Shown here: positions 33,477-41,558 of the stretch, in pieces
How the letters are laid out: every line of letters begins with the position of its first letter
Numbering within the stretch: the stretch's first letter is position 1
Program-made: the position numbers and the translations under genes
From: DASUTB01 sp036374835
Lineage (GTDB): Bacteria; Actinomycetota; Actinomycetes; Jiangellales; Jiangellaceae
Length of the DNA: 64,000 nt
Reading direction: 5' to 3'
NCBI GenBank assembly: GCA_036374835.1
Contig: DASUTB010000035.1
Coordinates: forward strand, 10,317-74,316
Notes under the pieces: model-generated
Database searches by the model: none
The model's input: the letters and a program-made list of their open reading frames with translations, nothing else
What the model was told of the DNA's origin: nothing

Positions 33477-35654
33477 GTGTTGACCCGAGTCGCCCGGGCG
33501 AGCGTCCGCCATCGCCGCATCGTCGTGGTGGCCTGGCTGCTGGCCGTTGCCGCTCTCATCGGAATTGGGACGACGCTGGCGGGCGAAAGCCAAACCGACT
33601 TCTCCAACCCCGGCACCGAGAGCCAGCAAGCCGCCGACCTGCTGGCCGAGGCCGGCTACGCGTCCGATCCGCTGTCCACCGGCCAAGTTGTCATCGCCAC
33701 CGATCCGGCGATCGACGGCGGCGTCCGCGATCCGCAGGTTCAGACCGTCGTCACCGACCTGATCGACCGGATCGAGGCCGAGCTTCCGGAATCCGGCGGA
33801 GTCGAGGGCCCTTACGCCGAGGACGCCTTCGGGCAGATCTCGCCGGACGGGACGGTCGCGTTCGCCGAACTCGACCTCGGCGGCGGGTCGGACGCCGAAC
33901 TCGCCGAGCGGGCCGAAACCCTCCAGGAAATACGCGATGACTTCGACGCCCCCGGCGTGACGGTCGAGCTGGCCGGCGACCAGTTCCGCACCGAAGCACC
34001 TGGAGGCGCGGCCGAAGGTGTCGGCATGCTGCTCGCCCTCGTCATCATGCTGATCGCGTTCGGCTCGGTGATCGCCGCAGGACTGCCGCTCGTCATCGCC
34101 CTCCTCGGCGTCGGCGCGGGTGCGGCGCTGGTCATGCTCGCTGCCAACGTCGTTTCGATGCCGAGCTTCGCGATCTCGTTGACCGTCGTGCTCGGCATCG
34201 GTGTCGGCATCGACTACGCGCTGCTGATCGTCACCCGCTTCCGCGCCGGGCTGCAGGATGGACTGAGCGTCCCGGACGCCGTCGCGCATGCAATGAACAC
34301 TGCCGGTCGCTCGGTGCTGTTCGCCGGCTGCACGGTGGCAATCGCGATCTCCGGAATGCTGCTGCTCGGCGGAGCGACCGGTGTATCGATGGTGATCGCC
34401 GCCGGTGCCGGCGTCCTGATGGTCATGCTCGGAGCGCTGACCCTACTGCCCGCTCTCCTGGCGCTGATCGGCACGCGGATCGACCGATTCGGGCTGCCGC
34501 ACCGCAGGACGACCGCCGAACGGCCCGGTCTCGCGTACCGCTGGAGCCGCTTCATCCAGCACCGGCCGTGGCCGGCCGCCTTCGGCGCAGCACTCATCTT
34601 GCTGATGCTCGCCATCCCGGCGCTGGACATGCGGCTGGGTTTCTCCGATGCGGGCAACCTGCCCGAGTCGCAGACCACGAAACGTGCCTACGACCTTCTT
34701 GCCGAGGGCTACGGCGAGGGTGCCAACGGGCCGTTGCTGCTGGTCGCCAGCTCCCCGGACGATCCGGCACTCGAGGAGGTCGCCGCAGCCGTACAGGGCA
34801 CGGCCGGAGTGACGGACGTCTCCCCGCCGCTGGCCGCCGGAGACGGCAGCGTCGCGGTGCTGCGCGTCACGCCGGAGACCGGGCCGCAGGACGAGGCGAC
34901 CTACGACTTGGTGCACAGGCTCCGAGACGACGTCCTGCCCTCCGTGCTCGGCGACGCAGAACTGGAGGTGTACGTCACCGGTGCGACCGCGGCGGGAATC
35001 GACTTCGCCGACACGATCGCCGAACGGCTGCCGCTCCTGCTCGGTAGCGTATTGCTCGCCTCGTTCGTCCTGATCGGCCTGGTGTTCCGTAGTCTCGTCG
35101 TCCCGCTCAAGGCGATCATCGCGAACCTGCTCTCGCTCGGCGCGGCATTCGGTGTGATCGTCGCGGTCTTCCAGTGGGGCTGGGGCCTGTCGCTGATCGG
35201 CGTCGGAGGTACCGGCCCGATCGAGGCGTGGGTGCCGACGATGCTGTTCGCGGTGGCGTACGGCCTGTCCATGGACTACGAGGTGTTCCTGCTCTCGCGT
35301 ATTCGCGAGGAGTTTCTGCGCACCGGCGACAACGCCCGCGCCGTGGCGGATGGCCTGGCCAAGACGGCCAAAGTGATCACGGCGGCGGCCGCCATCATGA
35401 TCTGCGTGTTCAGCGGGTTCGTCCTGTTCGACGATCGCGGGCTCAAGACGATGGGGCTCGGCCTTGCCGCGGCTATCCTCGTCGACGCCACCATCGTACG
35501 AATGGTCCTGATCCCGGCCGTCATGGAGATTTTGGGTAACCGGAACTGGTACTGGCCGCGAGCGCTACGGCGGGTGCCGAGCTTCGACGTCGAGCGTCCA
35601 TCAGAGGTACGGGCCCCGGCACCGGCCGCCGCGCGCCAGCCCACCCACCCGTGA
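33477..35654 (+). CDS. MMPL family RND transporter
   Basis: A 725-residue membrane protein with the twelve-helix MMPL/RND plan: helix 1 (RRIVVVAWLLAVAALIGIGT), a first periplasmic loop, five packed helices including GIGVGIDYALLIVTRFR, a repeat of the layout, and the second-half signature YGLSMDYEVFLLSRIREEF. Asp-Tyr pairs in both halves are the proton-relay positions. MMPL proteins export lipids or small hydrophobic compounds; the cargo is unknown. The GTG start is preceded by GAGAGGA. No regulator gene lies next to it. Confidence 0.9.
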   Translation: MLTRVARASVRHRRIVVVAWLLAVAALIGIGTTLAGESQTDFSNPGTESQQAADLLAEAGYASDPLSTGQVVIATDPAIDGGVRDPQVQTVVTDLIDRIEAELPESGGVEGPYAEDAFGQISPDGTVAFAELDLGGGSDAELAERAETLQEIRDDFDAPGVTVELAGDQFRTEAPGGAAEGVGMLLALVIMLIAFGSVIAAGLPLVIALLGVGAGAALVMLAANVVSMPSFAISLTVVLGIGVGIDYALLIVTRFRAGLQDGLSVPDAVAHAMNTAGRSVLFAGCTVAIAISGMLLLGGATGVSMVIAAGAGVLMVMLGALTLLPALLALIGTRIDRFGLPHRRTTAERPGLAYRWSRFIQHRPWPAAFGAALILLMLAIPALDMRLGFSDAGNLPESQTTKRAYDLLAEGYGEGANGPLLLVASSPDDPALEEVAAAVQGTAGVTDVSPPLAAGDGSVAVLRVTPETGPQDEATYDLVHRLRDDVLPSVLGDAELEVYVTGATAAGIDFADTIAERLPLLLGSVLLASFVLIGLVFRSLVVPLKAIIANLLSLGAAFGVIVAVFQWGWGLSLIGVGGTGPIEAWVPTMLFAVAYGLSMDYEVFLLSRIREEFLRTGDNARAVADGLAKTAKVITAAAAIMICVFSGFVLFDDRGLKTMGLGLAAAILVDATIVRMVLIPAVMEILGNRNWYWPRALRRVPSFDVERPSEVRAPAPAAARQPTHP

Positions 35655-35700
35655 TCATGTTCAATCGACCGTGGAGAATGCTGGTCGATTGAACATGATC
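35653..35700. terminator. Perfect 18-bp palindromic hairpin overlapping the MMPL stop codon
   Basis: Arms 35653-35670 and 35683-35700 (GATCATGTTCAATCGACC and its complement) are perfect, with a 12-nt loop. The arm starts at the second base of the MMPL TGA and ends 6 bp before the toxin gene stop, so it serves two convergent genes. Confidence 0.82.
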
Positions 35701-35705
35701 GAGGG

Positions 35706-36086
35706 TTAGATCGGGACGACCTCCGTTGCGTAGCCACCTGCGTCCACCAAAGCACGAATCTCGTCGGCGTCCGAGCTGAAGAGCACACCTACGCCGTGCC
35801 GTGCGACATACACGACGTGCGCGTCGACGACATCCGATGTTGCCGCTGACGCGCACAGCTCACCCACTGCCTTGGCGTCGCCGCTCGCGAAATCGACAAT
35901 GACGCAACCCTTGAGCGCACGGGAAAGGTTCGGAGCCGGCCCACCACGCCACACCTGTGCCAGCACGGGTGCTGGGACGGAGGGCCGCGCACCCCGCCCG
36001 CGCATCTCGCGATGAATGCTCCACGCGTGCCGGTCATTGCGGCCAAGCGCGATGAGCATGCCGGCGTCATAGCAGTAGCCAGCCAT
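35706..36086 (-). CDS. PIN-domain ribonuclease toxin (VapC-like)
   Basis: A 126-residue PIN domain. Acidic residues are visible in YDAGMLIAL, SDVVDAHVV and SSDADEI. The position commonly held by Glu reads Gln here (PAPVLAQVWRGG), a form I associate with one actinobacterial PIN subgroup. It begins 1 bp after the antitoxin stop. VapC toxins cleave tRNA or rRNA; the target is unknown. It could still be an intact toxin. Confidence 0.82.
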   Translation of the reverse strand: MAGYCYDAGMLIALGRNDRHAWSIHREMRGRGARPSVPAPVLAQVWRGGPAPNLSRALKGCVIVDFASGDAKAVGELCASAATSDVVDAHVVYVARHGVGVLFSSDADEIRALVDAGGYATEVVPI

Positions 36087-36087
36087 T

Positions 36088-36360
36088 TCATGCCGCCTTG
36101 CGTCGTCCGGCGCTCTTGGCTCGCGATCGTGCCAGCGCGGCATCGATCTCGGACTTCGCCTCCGCGAGTTCGTCCTCAGTAAGCACGCCGTGTTCGGCCT
36201 CGTACTCGGCGATGCCCTCGTCCATGGCGCGTAGTCCGAGCTGATGCTCGACCGCGTCAGCGACCCAGGAGGAGACCGTCGTCCGCTCCGCGCGCGCCTC
36301 TCGCCGGAGATCCTCGTAGAGTTCCTCCGGGATCGACACCGTGAACTTCTTTACGGTCAT
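36088..36360 (-). CDS. Antitoxin of a VapBC-like pair, ribbon-helix-helix type
   Basis: A 90-residue protein with an N-terminal ribbon-helix-helix pattern (MTVKKFTVSIPEELYEDLRR) and a long charged C-terminal tail typical of the toxin-binding part of antitoxins. ATG 36360 is preferred because the beta-strand begins there. An ACGGT-CAT-ACCGT inverted repeat covers the start codon, a likely autorepression site. It is translated just ahead of the PIN toxin. Confidence 0.8.
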   Translation of the reverse strand: MTVKKFTVSIPEELYEDLRREARAERTTVSSWVADAVEHQLGLRAMDEGIAEYEAEHGVLTEDELAEAKSEIDAALARSRAKSAGRRKAA

Positions 36361-36531
36361 ACCGTCATCATACCGCGTCAGCTCTTCGACCGTGATCACG
36401 CTCGTGGCGGCGAGTGTGCCGCGATCACGCTCTTACGTCTGCGGATTATGGTCCGATGCGCGGACTGTACGGCCGATGCGCGGCCTACAGAGCAGGTAAG
36501 GCACGGAATTGCCGGCCAAACATGGTCATTC
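36361..36531. repeat. Intergenic region with direct repeats, twin mini-hairpins and a repeat-family end
   Basis: It holds, in order: GATCACGCTC twice (36394-36403 and 36423-36432); two consecutive 15-bp hairpins with the same ATGCG loop (36451-36465 GTCCG/CGGAC; 36471-36485 GGCCG/CGGCC); and a minus-strand GAATGACCATG (36521-36531) directly after the sigma-factor stop. No gene is seen. The first part is the antitoxin promoter region; the last part probably ends the sigma-factor transcript. Confidence 0.55.
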
Positions 36532-38082
36532 TCAGTCGAGGTAGTCGCGCAGGACCTGGGAGCGGGACGGGTGGCGCAGCTTCGACATCGTCTTGGACTC
36601 TATCTGCCTTATCCGCTCGCGAGTCACGCCGTACACCTTGCCAATCTCGTCCAACGTCTTCGGTTGCCCATCGGTGAGGCCGAACCGCATCGACACCACA
36701 CCCGCCTCGCGCTCGGACAGCGTGTCCAGCACCGCATGCAACTGCTCCTGCAGGAGCGTGAACGACACCGCGTCGGACGGGACGACCGCCTCGGAGTCCT
36801 CGATCAGGTCGCCGAACTCGGAGTCGCCATCCTCACCGAGCGGCGTGTGCAGCGAGATCGGCTCGCGGCCGTACTTCTGGACCTCGACGACCTTCTCCGG
36901 CGTCATGTCGAGCTCGGTCGCCAACTCCTCAGGCGTGGGCTCGCGGCCCAGGTCCTGCAGCATCTGACGCTGCACCCGGGCCAGCTTGTTGATGACCTCG
37001 ACCATGTGCACGGGGATGCGGATCGTGCGTGCCTGGTCGGCCATCGCGCGGGTGATCGCCTGGCGGATCCACCACGTCGCGTAGGTCGAGAACTTGTAGC
37101 CCTTGGTGTAGTCGAACTTCTCCACCGCGCGGATAAGGCCGAGGTTGCCTTCCTGGATGAGGTCGAGGAACAGCATGCCGCGGCCGGTGTAGCGCTTGGC
37201 CAGCGAGACGACCAGCCGCAGGTTCGCCTCGAGCAGGTGGTTCTTGGCCCGGCGGCCGTCCTGGGCGATCCAGTTCAACTCGTTGCGCATCTTGGGCCCG
37301 AGCGAATCGACCTCGTGGGTGAGCTTCTCCTCGGCGAAGAGGCCGGCCTCGATCCGCTTGGCCAGCTCAACCTCCTGCTCGGCGTTCAACAGCGGAACCT
37401 TGCCGATCTGCTTGAGGTAGTCCTTGACCGGGTCCGCGGTGGCGCCGGCGACGACCACCTGCTGCTCGGGCTCGTCGCTGTCATCGTCCTCGGAGTACAC
37501 GAACGCCTCGGCCTCGGCTTCGGCTCCGGCGGCCTCCTCCTCGGCCAGCTCGGCGGAATCAGGCTCGAGGTCGTCGAGCTTCTTGAGCTGTTCCGCATCG
37601 GCGACCGGCGCCAGCGCTCCCGGCGTCAGATCGCCGGCCTCCTCCAGCTCGGCGACCGGATCGATGATCGGTTCGGCCGAAAGATCCTCCGGCGAGTCGG
37701 GCTCCACAGGTGCCTTGACCTCAGACCTACTGGCCTTCGCAGCCGTCTTCGACTTGCTGGTTGTCTTCTTGCTCGTGGACGTGGCTGCCGGCACGTTCGT
37801 CTCCTTGATGGCGCTAGTGGCTGACTTCCCAGCCGCCGTCTGGGTGGTTGCCTTACGGCCCGCCTCGCCGGCTGGCTTGGCGGAGCTGGCCTTCTTACTG
37901 ACCTTGGCGGGCGCCGTGGCCCTGGTCCTTGTTGTAGCCCTGGTTTTGCTGGACTTACTCACAACGGTCGACGCAGCGCCCGAGCGACCGCTAGCCCGCG
38001 TACCGGCGGATTGCTTCCGGTCCTTGGCATGCTTAGCGCGCGACGAACTCGGCGACACAAACGACCTTTCGACTGTGGGCAT
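36532..38082 (-). CDS. sigA: Principal RNA polymerase sigma-70 factor (HrdB/SigA type)
   Basis: A 516-residue group 1 sigma factor. After a ~190-residue Lys/Ala/Thr/Ser-rich, then acidic N-terminus come region 1.2 (DPVKDYLKQIGKVPLLNAEQ), region 2 (LRLVVSLAKRYTGRGM, IQEGNLGLIRAVEKFDY, YKFSTYATWWIRQAITRAM), region 3 and region 4 (RFGLTDG, LDEIGKVYGVTRERIRQIES). It directs RNA polymerase to housekeeping promoters. The long basic N-terminal extension is normal for actinomycetes. HrdB-type proteins are essential, so this marks the window as chromosomal. 174 bp with no gene separate it from the HhH-GPD gene. Confidence 0.95.
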   Translation of the reverse strand: MPTVERSFVSPSSSRAKHAKDRKQSAGTRASGRSGAASTVVSKSSKTRATTRTRATAPAKVSKKASSAKPAGEAGRKATTQTAAGKSATSAIKETNVPAATSTSKKTTSKSKTAAKASRSEVKAPVEPDSPEDLSAEPIIDPVAELEEAGDLTPGALAPVADAEQLKKLDDLEPDSAELAEEEAAGAEAEAEAFVYSEDDDSDEPEQQVVVAGATADPVKDYLKQIGKVPLLNAEQEVELAKRIEAGLFAEEKLTHEVDSLGPKMRNELNWIAQDGRRAKNHLLEANLRLVVSLAKRYTGRGMLFLDLIQEGNLGLIRAVEKFDYTKGYKFSTYATWWIRQAITRAMADQARTIRIPVHMVEVINKLARVQRQMLQDLGREPTPEELATELDMTPEKVVEVQKYGREPISLHTPLGEDGDSEFGDLIEDSEAVVPSDAVSFTLLQEQLHAVLDTLSEREAGVVSMRFGLTDGQPKTLDEIGKVYGVTRERIRQIESKTMSKLRHPSRSQVLRDYLD

Positions 38083-38256
38083 GATGAGCCGACTGCGGTG
38101 ACCACCGCAATAAGTAGCACATCACCACGCAACGACTCATGCTTCCCATGAGTTTCGCAGACTACGTACACGTCAAGGGTAACCCGAGATACCCTGCCTT
38201 GCCGCGTTGCCGGAACCCGGCATGCCTGGCATCACCCGCGGCACACCCGACGCCGG

Positions 38257-38862
38257 CTAACCGCCGCCGCCCTTCGCCGCCTTCGCCGCCGCTTTCACCT
38301 GCTGCTTGTGCTCACGTACCTTCTGCAGGCTGTCGTCGTCTGTGATGTCAGCCACAGAGCGGAACGCATCATTTTGCCCGTATTCGCCGGTCGCTTCCTG
38401 CCAGCCCTCCGGGCGAACGCCGAACTGCTTCGCCAGCAACGCCGCGAAGATCTGCGCCTTGGCTTTGCCGAAGCCGGGTAGCGCCTGAAGTCGCTTGACG
38501 AACTCGGCACCGGTCGACACGTCGGACCACACCGCAGCGGCGTCTCCGTCGTGCGATTCGACGATGGCCGCGCACAGTTTCTGTGTTCGCGCCGCCATCG
38601 AACCGGGGAACCGGTGCAGCGCCGGCGGCGTCGCGAAGATCTCCGCAAGCGCCTCGGGATCGTACGACGCGATGGCGGTGGCATCGAGCCGCTCGGTGCC
38701 GAGACGTTCGGCCAGCCGGTACGGTGCGACGAAGGCGCGCTCCATCGGAACCTGCTGGTCCAGCAGCATGCCGATCAGCAACGCGAGCGGGTCCGACGCG
38801 AGTAGCTCGTCGGCCGGTTGTTCGGTCGCTAGATACAGCCGCGGCGTAGCGCCTCCACTCAT
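38257..38862 (-). CDS. HhH-GPD family base-excision-repair-like protein
   Basis: A 201-residue protein with a helix-hairpin-helix GPD fold: IGMLLDQQVPMERAFVAPYR in the N-half and the hairpin LPGFGKAKAQIFAALLAKQ. It matches the actinobacterial HhH-GPD group (about 200 residues) rather than long EndoIII/MutY enzymes, and has no FeS Cys cluster. It may be a DNA glycosylase; activity is unproven. GAGGGG precedes ATG 38862. The universal stress protein gene ends 12 bp upstream on the same strand. Confidence 0.8.
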   Translation of the reverse strand: MSGGATPRLYLATEQPADELLASDPLALLIGMLLDQQVPMERAFVAPYRLAERLGTERLDATAIASYDPEALAEIFATPPALHRFPGSMAARTQKLCAAIVESHDGDAAAVWSDVSTGAEFVKRLQALPGFGKAKAQIFAALLAKQFGVRPEGWQEATGEYGQNDAFRSVADITDDDSLQKVREHKQQVKAAAKAAKGGGG

Positions 38863-38874
38863 CGACGTACCCCT

Positions 38875-39285
38875 CTAGTCAGTTTCGTCCCCCTTGACGC
38901 ACAGTACCGGGCAGGGTGCATCGAGCAGGATCCGCTGCGCGTTGCTACCCAGAATCAGTTTGCCGACCGGGCTCCGGCGCCGTAGCCCGATCACGATCAA
39001 GTCCGCGGCGTTCTCTCCGGCAACGGCGATCAGGTCCTCGGCCACGTCGGCACCGCGGACGAGCTGACGCACCTCTGCGTCCACACCTGCCTCGGCCAAC
39101 TGCGAACGCACCTCGTCGAGCTCAATTTCCGCTTCGGCCGCATCCTCGTGATCGAAGTCGCGTCCACCGCGCGCGGAGTTGACGACAACGAGGCGCGCCC
39201 CGCGCAACCGCGCCTCCTCGACCGCTCTGTGCAGCGCAGCACGGCCCTCAGGTTTGGGTACGTAGCCGACCACGATCGTCGTCAT
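38875..39285 (-). CDS. Universal stress protein (UspA family)
   Basis: A 136-residue Usp fold. The ATP-binding signature is GLRRRSPVGKLILGSNAQRI (G-x2-G-x9-G-S type), and it ends DAPCPVLCVK. ATG 39285 follows AGGAGA. It is a cytoplasmic stress-linked protein whose binding partner is unknown. It diverges from the polymerase gene (about 114 bp). Confidence 0.88.
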   Translation of the reverse strand: MTTIVVGYVPKPEGRAALHRAVEEARLRGARLVVVNSARGGRDFDHEDAAEAEIELDEVRSQLAEAGVDAEVRQLVRGADVAEDLIAVAGENAADLIVIGLRRRSPVGKLILGSNAQRILLDAPCPVLCVKGDETD

Positions 39286-39399
39286 CTGCTCTTCTCCTAC
39301 CGGCCGATCCACAACTGCCAGCGCAGCGAACCTTACCCGGTCGCACCGGAGTTCGGTTGGACGCCCCGCTCGTAACGAAGGACATCCACCGTCCCCGGA

Positions 39400-40743
39400 A
39401 TGTCCGGGCGCAACGGGAGAATACTGCACGTGAACGCGTCGCCGCGGCCCGAGCCGAGCATCCTGCATCTCGATCTCGATGCCTTCTTCGCCGCCGTCGA
39501 GCAGCGCGACAAGCCCTCGTTACGCGGCAAACCGGTCGTCGTCGGTGGGCTCGGCCCGCGCGGCGTGGTGTCGACGGCGTCGTACGAGGCACGCCGGTTC
39601 GGCGTCGGGTCGGCGATGCCGATGGCACAGGCCCGGGCCCGCTGCCCGAACGCGGCGTTCCTCGCCGGTCGGTTCGATGTCTACCGCCGGACGAGCGACG
39701 TCGTGATGGCCGCGGTGACCGAACTCTCGCCGCTGGTCGAGCCGCTCTCGCTGGATGAGGCGTTCGCCGACCTCAGAGCAGGGGGGCACCGCGACCTCTC
39801 GCCGGCCGCGGTGCGCCGTATCGGTACCGAACTCCGGGCCACGATCGCCGAGCGCACCGGATTGACCGCCAGCGTCGGTGCCGCCACGTCCAAACTGCTC
39901 GCCAAGATCGCGTCCGAGCAGGCAAAGCCGGACGGGCTCGTCGTCGTCGAGCCCGGAACCGAACGTGACGTCCTGCGGCCCCTCCCGGTGCGGGCACTGC
40001 TCGGCGTGGGCCCGGCCACCGCTGATCGACTCGCCCGGATGGGTGTTCGGACCGTGGGTGAGCTGGCCGCGGTCACCGAGGCCGAGCTCGTCGACGTTCT
40101 CGGCGAGGCGCACGGCGGCTCACTCCACCGCCTTGCGAACGGGCAGGACGACCGTCCGGTCGAGGCCGAACGCGAGTCCAAGTCGGTCAGCATCGAGGAC
40201 ACCTTCGACCACGACCTCACCGACCCGGTGTTGCTTCGTGCGACCGCCACCCGAATGGCCGGGTCGGTCGCCGCGCGGCTCGCCAAGGCCGGGCTTTCCG
40301 GGCGCACGGTCACACTCAAGGCGCGCACGCACGACTTCGCCACCCACACCCGCTCGGCCACTCTCCCCGGCCCCACCGACGACGTCCGGACGATCACCCG
40401 CCTGGCGACCGCGCTGCTCGATGAGATCGACGTGACCGGTGGCATCCGGCTGCTGGGCGTCGGCGTATCCGGCCTCGCCGACTGGGTGCAGGAAGACCTG
40501 TTCGCCGCCGGCGAGGACGACGACGGCCACGACAGCCCGGACGAGCCGACAACGCCCGATCCACTCCGCGGTCCTCCGCGGTGGATCCCGGGCATGGACG
40601 TCGTCCACGATGAACACGGCGCCGGCTGGGTGTGGGGCAGCGGGCTCGGGCGGGTCACCGTCCGGTTCGAGACGGCGACCACTCTCCCGGGACCGGTCCG
40701 CACCTTTCCCGCGGACGACCCATCGCTCCACCCTGCGGAATGA
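39400..40743 (+). CDS. dinB: DNA polymerase IV (Y family)
   Basis: A 447-residue Y-family translesion polymerase. The catalytic acids lie in HLDLDAFFAAVEQRD and LSLDEAFADL; the steric region GGLGPRGVVSTASYEARRFG and the thumb motif LLGVGPATADRLARMGV follow. The little-finger domain is complete. A ~70-residue extra C-terminal domain (GMDVVHDEHGAGWVWGSGLG) is typical of actinobacterial DinB. The start may instead be GTG 39430, which has GGGAGA upstream. It makes error-prone DNA past lesions. The stop lies in a repeat (GAA-TGA). Confidence 0.92.
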   Translation: MSGRNGRILHVNASPRPEPSILHLDLDAFFAAVEQRDKPSLRGKPVVVGGLGPRGVVSTASYEARRFGVGSAMPMAQARARCPNAAFLAGRFDVYRRTSDVVMAAVTELSPLVEPLSLDEAFADLRAGGHRDLSPAAVRRIGTELRATIAERTGLTASVGAATSKLLAKIASEQAKPDGLVVVEPGTERDVLRPLPVRALLGVGPATADRLARMGVRTVGELAAVTEAELVDVLGEAHGGSLHRLANGQDDRPVEAERESKSVSIEDTFDHDLTDPVLLRATATRMAGSVAARLAKAGLSGRTVTLKARTHDFATHTRSATLPGPTDDVRTITRLATALLDEIDVTGGIRLLGVGVSGLADWVQEDLFAAGEDDDGHDSPDEPTTPDPLRGPPRWIPGMDVVHDEHGAGWVWGSGLGRVTVRFETATTLPGPVRTFPADDPSLHPAE

Positions 40744-40825
40744 CCACGTATGGCAGGTATTCACCCGCCGTGGCCGCTTTGCGGACGTGGTGTGGCCTGG
40801 AAATACCGGCCTTACGTGATCATTC
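40738..40825. repeat. 88-bp palindromic repeat element holding the dinB stop codon
   Basis: Terminal inverted repeats of 24 bp (40738-40761 and 40802-40825) agree at 21 positions; the ends are GAATGACCACGTA and TACGTGATCATTC on the top strand. The left end contains the dinB TGA. The middle 40 bp is GC-rich and codes for nothing obvious. It is the clearest two-ended copy of the family and resembles a REP/MITE-type element or a long terminator. Confidence 0.8.
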
Positions 40826-40874
40826 AGGTCGAGATCTTCAGGCGATTCTCAGCGACGCCCGGCACACTGGATAG

Positions 40875-41558
40875 GTGCGAATCCTCGTTGTCGACGACGA
40901 CCATGCGGTGCGCGAGTCCCTACGGCGCTCGCTGCGGTTCAACGGCTACGACGTGGACGTGGCCGTCGACGGTGAAGATGCCCTGGCGAAGGTCGCCGAT
41001 TCGACGCCGGACGCCGTCGTGCTCGACGTCATGATGCCGAACATGGACGGGCTGGCGACCTGTCGGGCACTGCGATCGGCCGGCCACGACGTCCCCATCC
41101 TGATGCTCACCGCGCGGGACGAGGTATCCGACCGGGTCGCCGGGCTCGACGCGGGCGCGGACGACTACCTGCCCAAGCCGTTCGCGCTCGAGGAACTACT
41201 CGCTCGCGTGCGGGCGCTGCTGCGCCGTTCGACGCCGTCCGGTTCGGATGCGAACGTGCTGCAACTGGCCGACCTGACGCTCGACCCCGTCACCCGAGAC
41301 GTCAAGCGCGGCGATCGCCGCCTGCGGCTGACCCGGACCGAGTTCTCCCTGCTCGAACTGCTGTTGCGGCACCCACGGCAGGTGCTCAGCCGCGAGACTA
41401 TCCTCGAAGAGGTATGGGGCTACGACTTCCCGACGACCGCGAACTCGCTCGAAGTATATGTCGGCTACATCCGCCGCAAGACCGAGGAGGGTGACGAGCC
41501 GCGGCTGATCCACACCGTTCGCGGCGTCGGATACGTCGCCCGGGAGACGCCGCCGTGA
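40875..41558 (+). CDS. mprA: MprA-like response regulator (OmpR family)
   Basis: A 227-residue OmpR/PhoB response regulator: acidic pocket VVDDDH, phospho-acceptor D51 in VVLDVMMPNMDG, LTARD, the Lys in DDYLPKPFALEELLARVRA, and a winged helix ending VGYIRRKTEEGDEPRLIHTV. It starts GTG 40875 and overlaps the kinase gene by 4 bp. Kinase and PepD-type protease genes follow as in Mycobacterium mprA-mprB-pepD, so it probably answers envelope stress and controls the protease. Confidence 0.85.
   Translation: MRILVVDDDHAVRESLRRSLRFNGYDVDVAVDGEDALAKVADSTPDAVVLDVMMPNMDGLATCRALRSAGHDVPILMLTARDEVSDRVAGLDAGADDYLPKPFALEELLARVRALLRRSTPSGSDANVLQLADLTLDPVTRDVKRGDRRLRLTRTEFSLLELLLRHPRQVLSRETILEEVWGYDFPTTANSLEVYVGYIRRKTEEGDEPRLIHTVRGVGYVARETPP

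Noticed and set aside
35706..36086. Gln at an expected acidic position of the PIN domain as evidence of an inactive toxin
   Set aside because: Other acidic residues are present and this Gln form appears normal for one PIN subgroup, so inactivation is not supported.
36244..37824. 526-residue plus-strand ORF opposite the sigma factor
   Set aside because: Leu/Arg/His-rich antisense shadow of a strongly recognised sigma-70 gene; no domain and no ribosome binding site.
40738..40825. Insertion sequence
   Set aside because: Ends are inverted repeats but the element is only 88 bp with no coding capacity or visible target duplication; called a repeat instead.
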